Assembly: GCA_009801085.1 (NCBI GenBank) | Contig: VNWV01000009.1 | Coordinates: forward strand, 1 to 64,000 | Length of the DNA stretch: 64,000 bases | From: Lasiodiplodia sp. COLG20 | Lineage: Eukaryota > Ascomycota > Dothideomycetes > Botryosphaeriales > Botryosphaeriaceae | Direction: 5' to 3' | Shown here: in pieces, positions 20,078 through 32,067 of the stretch | Layout of the letters: each line of letters starts with the position of its first letter | How positions within the stretch are numbered: position 1 is the stretch's first letter | Program-made: the position numbers and the translations under genes | Notes under the pieces: generated by a model | What the model was told of the DNA's origin: nothing | What the model saw: only the letters and a program-made list of their open reading frames with translations | Database searches by the model: none

Positions 20078-21961
20078 CTATTCTAGCTTCGTCATGATGA
20101 CCTCGGTGGTGGGTAGTCCCACCCAGCTCTCATCCTCGAGCAAAAACTCCTGGTCGCCAGTCTTACTCGGAACGGAGAGACGAAGCTGGAAGTGTGACAA
20201 GAGCTCTGCGATGATTGCGCGAATCAAGCGGTCCGCGACGTTCTTGCCCAGGCACTGTCTTGGACCAAACCCGTACCTCCACATATTATAGCGGATCTGA
20301 TTTGAGCATGGTGAGCACTCGCTTTAATAGCACTGTGGCATGATTGGTTGCTTACTTGCTGCTTGCTCAAGCCCATGTGTCTTCGCGGTATGTACTTCTC
20401 CCCGTCTTTCCAGAACGGGTTTGCCACGTTGATTGCGTGCGTGTCCACAATAACAGCGGTCTGCTAAGAATCAGCATAACTTTCGGCACGGCTGATGCTT
20501 TGAGAACTCACGCCGCGAGGAATGACATAATCATCGACAATCTTGTCCTCCGTTGCCGACTCGGGATTCGAAAACGCTGCGAGGAGTAATCTATGGGTCA
20601 GCCCTCTGCCGCACTCCCCTATGTCCTCCTTTCTGTGTTGGTAACATACGCAATATTGGACGCAAGCGGGCAGCCTCCACCACACACGCCGCGAGCAATG
20701 TATCGTCGCTGTTGAGATAGCGAATATAGGCCGATTCCTCTCCTCCATGCGTCACGGCCCGGATTTCCGCCAGCACCTCATCCTGCACGGCCGGATGCTG
20801 TGCGAGGAGGATCACATTCCACGCCACGGCGTGCGTCGTGACGTCCAGGTTCGCGTACAGCGACTCGTCCAGCGTCTGCATGAACTATTGTTCTTCCCCC
20901 GTCAACACAAATTGGCTCCACAACACACACACACAGACACGACACGTACCTCAACCATAGGAATCCTTCCCCCCTCCACCGCCTCCCACAACTCCACAAC
21001 GGGCAGTCCCTTCTGCCCTTGCGCGACCGCCTTGCCGTACGCCTCGCGCACGAACGCGTGCCACCGGTCCTGGAACTCGAGCAGGCGCGCGCGCACGGGC
21101 GAGCCGCCCGGCAGGTACTTCCCGAGCGCGAAGCGGTTGATGCCGCCGCGGAAGGCGTATTTGAACAAGTCCTCGCGCAGCGGCGCCAGCGCGGTCAGGG
21201 TTGCCCGCTGCGGCGCGTCCAGCGCGCCGAAGAAGATGTCGGCGACCATGAAGAACGGGCAGAGCTTGAGGTCGGCGGCTGGACGGAGGGTCAGGGTTGT
21301 CGTCGTCGTCGTGTGGTCGCTGTCGTTTGTAGCAAGCGGGGAGAGGAAGCGTTCGGCGACGAAGTCACGGGCCTGGCGCGTCAGCATGGCCGTGTGCCCG
21401 ATGGCGGCGGGCCGCGAGAAGGGCGGGTCGACTTCCTGCCGCAGGGTGCGCCAGCGGTCGAGGCTGACGAGGCCGACGCATTGGCCGAGCAGCTCGCCGA
21501 AGAGCCAGCCCGAGTTGTTGTCCTTGGCTTTGATGTGGAGGTGGGAGTCGCGGTAGAAGCGCTGCGCCTGCTCCGGCTTGGAGAGAACGCTGTGGGGTGA
21601 GCTGGGTGCTCGCTGGAAAGCTGTGGTGGAGAGCGCTTACATCTCTGCTTGGAACCCGGACCAGATGCGGTATATTGGTCCGTACTTGTCTCGCCATCGT
21701 AGGGCGGCCTTGCGGCCCTCGAAAAACTTCTCGGTGCCCTGGCCGTTGGGCCAGGTGAAGGGGACTGTTGGGATGGGCTTTTGTCCTGCGCTGTGTGGGA
21801 CCCTGTGCTGGTGTTGTAGAATGAGCTACAACAGTCAGTCATAAATCAAAAATGCTGCATGCGGTTTATCTTACATTAACGACGAAGGACAGACTGGATT
21901 CGATAAGCCCGGTGGCGTACACGACGCTCACTACGAGGGCAACAACCAAAACCGGCAGCAT
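20078..21961 (-). CDS. Cytochrome P450 monooxygenase, cluster gene
   Basis: Seven exons: 21961-21875, 21825-21641, 21589-20950, 20884-20650, 20576-20512, 20460-20356 and 20296-20078; six introns of 49-73 nt; 511 aa, full P450 length. Seen: N-terminal membrane anchor (MLPVLVVALVVSVVYATG), DRWRTLRQEVDPPFSR (helix C region), I-helix ANLDVTTHAVAWN (the usual A-G-x-D/E-T-T written as N-L-D-V-T-T), ExxR as EAAR, and haem loop YGFGPRQCLGKN, with Tyr for the usual first Phe. All catalytic features are present, so it should be functional. ER-bound, fed by the general P450 reductase. Lying 570 bp from the MFS gene on the same strand as the NRPS, it is a likely tailoring enzyme. The subfamily and substrate are not readable. 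Confidence 0.9.
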
Positions 21962-22531
21962 TCTTCCTATGTCGAGGTAAGAACGGAAAATAGCAATATC
22001 GTCCCTTCACTGCAAACAGTATTGCTATTGCCACCAGGTATTGTACTTTACACCTACCAGACCGGAGCAACTCTTCGATGACCGGTGGCAAGACTCTCGC
22101 ACAATCGAATTCTCGGATCCCGACACATGAAAAAAAAGCTTTCTCTAGTGTCACTAGCAGGTTCGAACATATTATCATGAATCTACCACTGTTGACGGTA
22201 CATGGACGTATCACCCAGTTTCAATGACTGGAAATGCAATTACTAGAAGCCGATTGCCGGCTGACTTTGGACAAAGGTGGGTTCGGCTATGCGCGTCAGT
22301 GGTGTGTCACTCGAACGGGAAGTGGCAAGCTTTGATATCTTCTCAGAGTCCTAATCGGTGGATTACTATCAGGGCACAATAGCACAATATAAGCGTAGAT
22401 TTTGCGGTTGAGAGCAAAATAGCATTGCCGACTCCATTCAGTCTAGTAGATTCTGGCTTGGCAGTCACCAACCTGCACGGACTCTGCCTGAAGCCTCAGG
22501 TCGAGTGCCTCGCAAGCCGAGGCGTCGTCGG
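21962..22531. other. P450 upstream region / MFS 3' side
   Basis: 570 bp containing the P450 promoter (minus strand). It includes AATGCAATTA at 22233-22242, a weak match to sequences upstream of other cluster genes. No gene is supported. Confidence 0.4.
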
Positions 22532-24069
22532 TCACCGACAACCCCTCTGCAGCCGCGCTACCCGCTGACGCCCAAGGCGCCCACCACCACCACCAGCAGA
22601 CGCGAGATCGACCGCACCGAGCGTCAAGACAGCAAGCGCAGCCGCGACAAGCGCAGCGGCCACGAAGAAGACCCGTGACCCCTCGTCCTGCTGGGCGGCG
22701 CCGCCGAGCACGACGGGCGACAGCAGCGCGCCGCACGTCTCCATCAGCGCCAGCGCCGTCAAAGCCTGCATCTTCCTCCCACCGTCGTCGTCATCAGGGG
22801 ATGAGGAGGAGGCCACGACTAGGCCCACCGCATAGCTCTTAACGAACGCCGGCGCCGACAAGCCCAGCGCCGCCAGCGCCGCCAGCACGTAGACCTGCCA
22901 CGCGCGCGTCGTCAGGCCGATGGCCGGGCAGACGGCGGCGAGGAGCAGCATTGAGGCCGCTGCGTTGCGGAAGTTGGCGTCTGGCCGCGGCTTGTTGTTG
23001 TTGTTGTTGTTGTCCGGCTGGTCCGCTGCTGCTGGTCGTCGCCGCAGTCTCGGCCACACGACGTGCACAGCCAGCAGAGAGCAGCTACAGCTGGCCGCGG
23101 TGAGCGAGACGATCCACCCGTTCTGCGCGGCCGAGAAGCCGTGCCGCGTCGACGCGAAGACCAGGATGGCCGGGTAGAGGTACGAGGTCGCTGCGAGGAA
23201 GAGCAGGAGGGCGGCCTCGGGGGCCCAGAGGGCGCGGGTGCGCACGGCTGCTCGCAGTGGTTCCAGAATAACGGCTGTCGACGACGTGGTTTTTGTTTGC
23301 AGCGGGCGATCCGAGACGTCCATCCCGCTGCTCTGCTCCTCCGGGATGCAGGCCGCCGGGAGGATCCAGACGTACGAGAAGCACAGCCCGAACAGCAGCG
23401 TGGCCATGGCGAAGCTGGCGCGGAAGTCGGCGAACAAGCCGCTTATGATTGGGCTTAGGCCCTGGCCGACCATGAATAGCGCGAGGGAGAGGCCGAAGAG
23501 ACGAGAGACGTGCGTTTGCTCCGACGCGCGGAGATAGAGCGTGTTCAGCACTAGCTGGAGGACGTTGTCTGTGGCAAATCCTTCGAGCACGCGGCCGCTC
23601 ACGGCCAGCCAGATGCTGCTGCAATGGACTGGCAAAAAGGGCGGTTAGCTGTACACTGCATCCTACGCGTGGTGGCAAGTAGGCTAGGTAACGAACCTCC
23701 AACAGCCAGAACCAGCACGCTAGAAGCCCGCGCCAGGATCCAAAAGTAGAGCGTGTTTTTCGGGTTTGCCCGGGGGAGCAATGGAAGCACCCAAAGCACC
23801 AAGACTGCACAGAAGTTTGCAATGACCACAGACGTGGCCACGGTTGCTGAATATCGCTTTTTCTCGCTGGACGAGCAGTTGCTCGGATCCTTGCATAGGA
23901 GCGTTTCGTAGGCAAAAATGGTTGTCGAGCTTGTAGCTGCCATGCCCATGGAACAGAAGAGTGGCACAGGCAGCATCATGTATAGGCCGCCGACAGAACG
24001 GGGGCGACGTTCCGGAACAGCTGGTCGTTCGACATCGTTTGGTCCGATGGCTCCGTACGTTGAAGGCAT
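22532..24069 (-). CDS. Major facilitator superfamily transporter, cluster gene
   Basis: Exons 24069-23697 and 23628-22532, intron 68 nt (donor G|GTTCGT, acceptor TTTTTGCCAG), 489 aa. Hydrophobic segments are consistent with 11-12 membrane helices (for example LYMMLPVPLFCSMGMA, ATVATSVVIANFCAVLVLWV, LFGLSLALFMVGQGLSPIIS, AALLLFLAATSYLYPAILVF). The loop between the two halves carries an Asn run (NNNNNNN). The splice gives LAVGVHCSSIWLAVSGRVLEG. The start is the first true ATG (MPSTYGAIGP); upstream codons are TTG only. It is probably a plasma-membrane exporter or vesicle transporter of the cluster product. The substrate is inferred from context only. The Gly-rich C-terminal tail after the last helix is less certain. 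Confidence 0.85.
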
Positions 24070-24325
24070 CCGATTTCTGGGCAAAAGCTACGGGTTGTGG
24101 GTGATGCAATTTGTGCGTGGTTGAGAAGTCCATAACCCGGTGACGAGGGATAGTGTTTTTTTTCAGCGGCGTGTCGAGCTAGACATTAAAGTCCCCGCGT
24201 CTCTGATGAGCCAAAGAAAAACAAACAAATCCCCGAGACCCTGTGAACGCGGAGACCCCACTGTTCTACACCACCAATAGTCATACAGAACTTACAAGAA
24301 ACATTCGTAACTAATAGCCACATTT

Positions 24326-25283
24326 TCACGTGCTCTTCTCTCCATCTATCTTCTCGCTGTTTTCTCGCCGCCTAGACAGCAAGTTATCCTTCAGCGCCCT
24401 ATTCTCAGTCTCGAGCACGAGAACCCGGTCCGCCAACCTCTTCGCTTTCTCCTTCATTTCCGCGACGCGCCGTTCCATCTCCTTGTCCTGCTGTTTCTTC
24501 TTGGCCCGAAACCGCGCCGAGGCCTCGTTGCTGCGACGGCGTTTGTCCTCCTCCATTTCGGCAATGCGCTTCGCATGGTTTGCGGCCGTGATACCTGGAG
24601 GTGGGAATGCTGTGTTCTCGGTCGTCGGCCACTGTTGAAGTGGGAAAACGTAAGAGAAAGCCTGGGGTAGTGGCGGCGACGGTGACAAGGACGGTGACGA
24701 CGGTTGAGGCGCGCTTGCTTTGCTCGTTGGTCGGGCTGGATCAAGACACAGTTGGAACTCTAGCATGCCTCGATATGTAAGCATATGGTATACGGCGAGT
24801 GCTGGAGCCGGAGGAGGTCCTGGACGACATGCCTCCTACTATGGGAACACTGGGGCCGCGCAGAATGCGATGGTGTCCCTAGGCTTTTTTTGCGAGGATC
24901 ACAGCGGACTCACCATTGAAATTTGTGGCGCTTTCGACCTCCTTCTCCTGCTCCAGCGTACATGGAGCCGCAGTTGTGACGATGTCACCGGCTGAACACG
25001 GTTTGCTTGGAAGCAATGGTTCCCAGCCAAAGAGGTCGTCGATAGAGTCAATACATTCCGGCGTTCCACTGCCAAAGCCGCTCGGCTCGGGTTCGGGATC
25101 GAGATTGAAGAACGTGGCAAACTCATCATCGTCAAGACGGGCGGTGGAGGAGCCATCTTCGGCCTCAGTGATGAGCTTTTCCTCGGATTCGACGATGCTT
25201 TCGCACAGCACGAGAAAGTCGTAAAGGTCCATGTAGTGTTCGCCGCCTGGCGGCGGGACGTACGTCGACGATGGATGAGACAT
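24326..25283 (-). CDS. bZIP transcription factor, CYS3/METR-like, cluster gene
   Basis: Exons 25283-24914 and 24819-24326, intron 94 nt, 287 aa. N-terminal half acidic (DLYDFLVLCESIVESEEK, DDDEFATFFNLDPEPEP), a probable activation region. Pro/Ser-rich middle. C-terminal basic region DKRRRSNEASARFRAKKKQQ followed by a leucine zipper (MKEKAKRLADRVLVLETENR). The basic region resembles the fungal sulfur regulators CYS3/METR (RRxxxAxSARFRxKKK), with Asn-Glu-Ala-Ser contact residues. Located between the MFS and NRPS genes and on the same strand, it is a good candidate for a pathway-specific regulator. The intron acceptor was chosen because it is the only one keeping frame with no stop. A role in sulfur control would be an alternative. 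Confidence 0.88.
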
Positions 25284-25673
25284 GGTTACTTCAAGGCATG
25301 GCCTGATTTCTTCCCAAGGTGGTGGCAAGGTAGTCCGTGTAGGCGAAGAGCAGGAGTTTCACTACTCCTTAATGATGGCCGGCTGTATCCCGGAGACCGA
25401 GCACAGTGTACATACTTGGCCGAAGACAAACGCACAGGAGTTTTGCCTTCCATGAGGAAGAAAGCCTGCCAAAAACGCAAAGCATTAAGCGGGGTGTATG
25501 AAGAAACCACGATGGCAGGAAGAGAGACTCTTTCAATTTAGATGCATCACGCCAATTCCAAAGCTACACTTAGAAATAAGAGAAAACTAAACCCGCACGC
25601 CTACCCTTTTGAGAAAAATTGCGCCTATACACCTAAACTCCCATGCGCTTAAGAGAACAAAAAAACACAAAGC
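25284..25673. other. bZIP promoter / NRPS 3' side
   Basis: 390 bp. It holds the bZIP promoter (minus strand) with GATGCATCAC at 25541-25550, a possible ATF/GCN4-like half-site pair. No gene is supported. Confidence 0.4.
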
Positions 25674-28600
25674 CTACACACCCCTAAGAAACCTAACCGC
25701 AATCTCACGCACCTCATCCACCCGTAATCCACGCTCCCGACACTCACGGCTCAACACCTCCCCCAAATCCGCCAACAACGCCTCGTACCCGCCCTCCAAA
25801 TCCAGTACCAGCCCCTCAGCCGCGCGCTGAACGAGCACCTGCACAACGCGCACCATCGCCTCAGGCAGCACGTCCGAATCGTACTCCAGCCGCAGCGACA
25901 AGCGGTCGGGCAAGGCGTGCCACTCGAACAACAGGGCGAACTTGGCGCCCTCGGCCCAGACGTCGCGCAGCGGGTGGGCGCCGGGCACGGCGAAGGCGGC
26001 AGCGCCGCCACGGCGGTCGTCGTGGAAGGTCACGACGCAGTCGAACAGCTGCTGGCGGGCCGACGACTCGAAGGGCAGGCCGAGGCGGTCGAGCAGGCGC
26101 GGCCACGGCAGGGCGTGGGCGAGCGAGCCCTGCGAGGCGCGCTGCACGGCCCGCAGCACGTCAGCGGACGAGCACGGCGAAGAACCTGCTACCCGCGGTG
26201 GCGGCCGCACGCGCACCGGCAGCGGCTGCAGGAACAGGCCGACGAGGTCCGCGTCGTCGGCGGCGGCGCGGTTGTGGTAGGGTGCGCCCAGCACGACGTC
26301 GTTGCGGCGGCAGAGCGTGTGCAGCACGGCGCCCGAGGCGGCGAGGCCGAGCTGGTGCAGCGTGAGGCCGTGCAGGGAGTAGGCACCACCGCCACTGCCG
26401 CCGCTGCCGGTCGTTAGGTCGGCGATGGCGGCGTACAGGTCGGCGGGCAGAACCTGGAGCAGCGAGGTTCCGCGGCCAGAGCGCGGCGGGTGCTCGGCGT
26501 CGTCCGGGCGGTGCAGTTGCAGGCCGCTCAGGTTGGCGGTCCACCAGGATGTCGTCTCCAAGTCGTCGTGCGGGGGCGGCTGCGTCCAGGCCGTTGCGTC
26601 AAAGTACTCGCGCTGCAGCGGTTGCAGCGTGCCGCCGTTGTACAGCGTCGCCGCCTCGGCCAGCAGCGTGTCCAGGGCCGTCAGGTCGCAGACGATGTGG
26701 GCAATGCTGATGGCCATCAGCGCGGGCGAGACGGCGGCCCGGACGAGCGGGCCATGAGTGAGATCAAAGGGCTCGTTGACGAAGGCGGCCGTGTCGATTG
26801 AGTCGACGACGGCGACGGAGATAGGCTCGGTAGCGAACTCGCGGCGCACGGGAGCGCCGGCGGGCTGGACGAAGCGCGAGCGCAGGACGCGGTGGCGGTT
26901 GAGCACGATGGCGAGGGCGAAGGAGAGGCGGCGGCCGTCGACGCTGGGCGCCAGCGCGGCGGTGAAAGGGACGTTGAAGGCGCTGCGCACCGAGGCGTGG
27001 TTGTAGCGCAGCCACCACTCGTGCTCGGGCGGCGATAGCGCGCCCTCGTCACCCAGCGGGACGGGCCGCGGCGGCGGCTGACAGGGGGCATCCGGCTGCT
27101 GGCATCGAGCCTGCACGACGCGAGCCAGTTCCTGCAGGCTCGGGGCGTGGATCACGTCGCGCACGCTGATGGGCACTCGGCACACGCGGCGCAGGCGCGC
27201 GGCCAGGCTGAGCTGCAGCACCGAGTGGCCGCCCAGCGCGGTGAAGTCGTCGTCGGGCGCCACGGCCGCGTCGGGCCCGAGGTCCAGCAACTGCCGCCAC
27301 TGCTGCGCTACCAGCGCCTCGAAGCGCGTCGGGGCCCACGGCGCCCGCGTCCGACCAGCGCCCGTCCCCTCCGCGCCCACCGGCTGCGCCTTCGCGAGCG
27401 CCACCGCGTCTATCTTGCCGTTGGCCGATACGGGCAGCCGCTCCAGCGCCGTGATGGTCTTGGGCTGTGCGTGGGCGGGCAGCGCGGCGCCCAGCCGGCG
27501 CGCGAGCTCGGCCGTGTCGACGCGCGCGGGCTCGATCCACAGCACCAGCCGGCCGCGGTGCTTGGTGACGAAGGCCTTGCGGACGGCGGGCATCTCGCGC
27601 ATGGCGACGGCGGCCACGTCGTCCAGGTTGACGCGGAACCCGCGCAGCTTGACCTGGCGGTCGCGGCGGCCGCACACGTAAAGGTCGCCGCCGGGCCCCC
27701 AGAAGCCCAGGTCGCCGGTGCGGTACATGCGCTCGTCGGCGCGGTCCGGGCAGAAGGGGTCGGGCACGAACTCGCGCGCCGTGGCGTCGGCCATGTTGAC
27801 GTAGCCGCGGCTGACCTGGGCGCCCGCGACGAAGACGTTGCCCATCACGCCCGGCGGCTGCAGCGCCATGTGGTCGTCCAGCACGTACACGCGCGTGCCC
27901 GGCATCGGGCGGCCCACGCTCACCGGCTCGCCCGCCGTCAATCGCTTTAGTGTGTTGCCAACGGTTCCCTCAGTCGGCCCGTACAGGTTATATGCGGTGC
28001 GGCCCTTCGCCCACTTGTCTAGCGTCACCTGCTGCAGCGGCTCGCCCAGCATGTAGAACTGCGGAGAAATTGTCAGCTCTTCGCGCATCACTGCATGGGG
28101 CGGGAGGGACGAACGTATTTGATGTTAGCATACTCGGCCGGGTCGAGTTCCGCCGCCACAGAGGGCGTCACCAGCGCGACGTCGACATCTCCGAGATGCG
28201 AGAAAGGGTCATCCGGGTCCTTTCTGAGGACGAGGGTCGCGCCGTACGAGAGGGCTGCAGTTACTTCCTGCACGCAGCAGTCGAAGCCGGTCGCGAGGAA
28301 TTGCGCAATGCGGACACCGGGCGCGGCGTGGAGACGGCATTCTGGCTTCGAGTGCAGGGCCGTGAGGCCTCCTTGGTTACAGATGACACCTGAAACAGTC
28401 AGTCAGTTGGACATGAAAGGGAGAAGGACAGGAGAGAAGCCACCTTTCGGCTTGCCGGTCGACCCCGAAGTGAAACACATGTAGGCAGGCGCCAGTGAGC
28501 TCTGTAGCCGCGGCGGGGTGCGCTTCGGCTCGGTGCTGTTTGCCAGGATCTGGTCGACGGCCAGAGCAACGGGCCCGTCGGGCATGGGCTCGCAGAGTCG

Positions 28601-31600
28601 CGCGCTGTCGGGGCACAGGAGCAGCTTCGCGCCACTCATGCGCAGCAGGTCCGCGCGGTACTCGACGCTGTGCGCTGCGTCCAGCGGGCAGTAGCAGCAG
28701 CCGGCCATGAACACGCCCACGGCGCCGACGATCCAGTTGATGGAGCGGTCGGCCACGACGCAGATGACGTCGCCGGGCTGTGTGATCTTCTCGGCCGCGG
28801 CTGCCACCTTGTTCGCGGCCGCCATCAGCTCCGCGTACGTTAGCTTGGCCTCAGCTTTCTCGACGGCGACACGGTCTGCATTGGCCCGGGCCGCTTCCTC
28901 GATGGCCGTCCCGAGGTTGCGGCCCCTCTCGGTCACGTAGGTCATGGGCGAGCGGTGGTTCCCCACGGCGAGGAGCATATCCGACACGTCCGGGCCCAAC
29001 CTCGCGTCCAGGCACAGCCGTACCGTCGCCACGGGCTGCACCAGTGCGCGAAGCACGTTAGTGTACACGGCGGCCATGTGGGCGATGTGGTCCTCGGCGA
29101 ACAGGTCACTGCGGTATAGGAACCGGACACGGCCGTCGCCCTCGACGAGCACATTCAGCGGAATGTTCGTCGACTCCTTGACTATCGGCGAGCGCAGCGG
29201 CTGCACCGCGGGTTCGTCGAGAGCCGGCGAGCTGTACTGGATGGCGATGGCCGACGCGAAGTGCACAGGCTCGCCCTTCCGCTCGGCGGCCTGCAGGCGG
29301 GCGAGCGTCTGGATGGAGCGGTGCACCTCGTGCACCATGGCGCCGGCGCCAGCATCGCGGTCGATCCGCACATGCAGCGGCTGCGTGCTGATCAGCGGCC
29401 CGACGACGCTCTCCGCGCCTTCGAACGCCAGGCTTCGCGCCGAAAGCACCGCGCCGAACACCACCGTGTCGGCATTGGCGTAGCTGGCCAGCGTGAGCGC
29501 CCACGCCGCGTAGTGCACCGCCGCCGGCGTCGCGCCCGCCGCCTGCGCCCCGCGGCCCAGCATGGCCGCATCCAACTCCGTCTGGATCGAGTGTTCGGCG
29601 TGGCCGGTCGTCCCGGCGGGTGGCGCGGTGGGCGGCGGGAGCAGGATGTCGCCCGCGGCGCCGGGGAACGCGCGCTGCTGCTGCCGCCAGAAGACGTCGG
29701 CTTCGAGCGCGACGCGCTCCGCCGCCCGGCGCAGGCCGTCAACGGCGAGGCTGAAGGGCGGCGACGGCTCGACAGCGCGGCCGGCCAGGGCGGCGGCGAC
29801 CTTGTTGAGCAGCAGCGCCGCCGAGAAGCCGTCGATCAGCGCGTGGTGCGTCGACCACACCACGATGCTCTCCTCGCCGCCATCGCAGTGCAGCACCGCG
29901 AAGCCCGACCCCAGCCCGACGGCCTGCGCCGCCTCGGCCGTGCGCTGCTCGATCTCGCGCTGCGAGCCGACGTGGTGCTCCTGCCACTCGAACGGCGCTT
30001 CGTCGACCACGCGCTGCGTGAGCGTGTCCATGTCGAAGGTCGTCCGGAAGAGCGGCTCCACGGCCGCCACGGCCTGCCAGGCGGCGCGCAGGCGCGGGAT
30101 TTCGTCGCTGCGGTACGTCGCCATGTGTTGGACGACGTTGGTGGCGGCGTCCTGGGCGGTGCCGTAGACGAGCTCCTTCTGCAGCGTCGTCAGCGGGGCC
30201 TCGCGGTTGCTGTAGCACGCGTTGTAGCGCTCCGCTCGGACGGCCTGCATGGCTTCGGTGCTCTCCAGCACGCTGCGGATCGACGGCGCCGTGAGCATGT
30301 CCAGGACCGACACGGAGAAGCCGTATTTGCGGCAGTGAGAGGCGAGCATGGCGGCGGCGAGCGAGTGCACGCCCTGGCTGACGAACGACTGCGTGACGTC
30401 GATGCTGGCTGCGGGCACGTCGATGATTTGGGACATGCCCTTGAGGACGACGTCGCTCAAGCTCTCGGGGTCCATGTCCGGTTCCGTGGCTCCACCGTTG
30501 GCTGTTGGCATGCTGTCCTGCAGCAGTTTGCGCAGCCTGCGTGGGTCCAGCTTGCCGTTTGGCGTGGTTGGGAGCGCGTCCAAGCCGATAATCAAGTCCG
30601 GGACCAGGTAGGCCGGTGCTTTGGCCCTCCATCGGGACTTGAGGCCTTCGAGGTCGCTGGGAGGGGGCGACACAGCGGTGCAGAGCTTTGTTCCTATGCG
30701 AACAGAATGGACTGCCTTCAAACTGCGCTCCAGCCCCATGATTCCCGCGTCGACATCCAGGTCCAGGTTGACGAGGAAGCCTCGAATCTTGACCGTCCGG
30801 TCTGCCCGGCCGCAAAAGTCGACAGCCTTCTGGCCCTCCCCCACGGTGGTCCATTTCGCAAGGTCGCCCGTCCTGTACGAGCGCTTGCCGTTGTGGAGAA
30901 TGAATTTTTCGCTTGTCCGGCACTCGTCATTCCAATACCCAGCGGCGAGGCCAGAGCCGGAGATGAGGAGCTCTCCCTCCTGATCCAGGGCGTCAATGTC
31001 ATTGCCATCTTGGTCGACGATGGTTACTTCGGCGCCGTCAATGACGCTGCCCAGAATCGTTGGCCGGAATGCGCCGGTCTGGGGGCACGTTTCCACAAGC
31101 CCCGTCAGGGTGGCGCACGTCGCCTCGGTGGGTCCGTATGCGATCCATATCTGCCTTTGCAACACGGCCCATGTCTCGAGCAGTTTGCATGATGCTGTCT
31201 CGCCACCGAGAACTATCCGGTCGAGGATGGCGTAGTCTGATTGGGAAGACGGAGGCTCCAGCGCTTCGAGGATGGACGGAGTGGCTACGAGGATGCTGCA
31301 CTGGCGCGCGCGTTGCTGGACGTTCGACCTGTCTGCTAGCACGACGGTACCGCCGTTGCAGATTGTGTTGAACAGAGTGCCCATGCAGGCTGCCAAGGTT
31401 AGCTCGCTTCTGAATTGGTAGATGCGCAGTCCAACTTACCATCGAAGGCTACAGAGAGCACGAGCAGCACCCGGTCGCCGGGCGCGACGTCATAATTGAA
31501 TTTCGGAGTCATCACGAACCGCGTCAGCGACTCTTCCCGCACCATCACACCCTTGGGCTTCCCCGTGGTGCCAGAGGTGAAGATGATCGCCACCAGATCC

Positions 31601-32067
31601 GCACATCCCTCTGCTGGCGTGACTTCACGCTGGGCCACATACCGCTGGTCTGCCTTGATCGCGCTGACCGACAGGCCCAAGTCGCGACCCGTGTAGACGA
31701 TGAGCTCCGCGCCTACCTGTGTTAGGACATTTTCGATTCGTTCTCTCGGCCACTGGTCCCGGTCTATCGGGACGTATGTTGCTCCTGCTTTCAAGATTGC
31801 CAGCACCCCGACGACCATGTGCAGGCATGAGTTTGTGACGATTGGGATGACCTGACCGGCCCTTGCGCCCGCCTTCTGCAGCCGGTGGGCCAGCTGTGAC
31901 GATCTCGCGTCTAATTCGCTGTACGAGAGGCTTTGGTCTCCATCCTGCACGGCCGTGTTGTGGGGGTGGTGTTTGCAAACCTGGAGAAAGAGCCCTAGTA
32001 GGGTTAGACGGCGTCTAATAGTCATGGCTGTGGGCTGAATCGCAATTCGATGAGTCAATTGTGCCAT
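25674..32067 (-). CDS. Two-module nonribosomal peptide synthetase (A-T-C-A-T-C)
   Basis: Exons 32067-31440, 31389-28444, 28389-28115 and 28058-25674; introns of 50, 54 and 56 nt; 2077 aa. Order: A1 (about 30-490; FTSGTTGKPKG, YGPTEATCA, GELLISGSGLAAGYW, YRTGDL, NGKLDPRRL), T1 (phosphopantetheine Ser about 552, SQGVHSLAA), C1 (about 600-1010; intact HHALIDG at 724-730), A2 (about 1030-1510; FTSGSTGKPKG, YGPTEGTVGN, YRTGDLGFW, NGKIDAVAL), T2 (Ser about 1562, ALGGHSVLQL), C2 (about 1620-2070). C2 has AHIVCDL at 1736-1742 in place of HHxxxDG: the catalytic His and the Asp remain, the first His and the Gly are lost. Both A domains keep the Asp235 and Lys517 equivalents of amino-acid activators. 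There is no thioesterase, reductase, epimerase or final T domain. The likely product is a dipeptide or cyclic dipeptide. The start could instead be the in-frame ATG at 32025. Confidence 0.95.

Noticed and set aside
22140..22175. GGTTCGAAC resembling a tRNA B box
   Set aside because: No matching A box or cloverleaf could be folded around it.
29261..31192. 643-codon open frame on the plus strand opposite the NRPS
   Set aside because: Antisense shadow of GC-rich NRPS coding sequence; Arg/His-rich, no domain, no start context.
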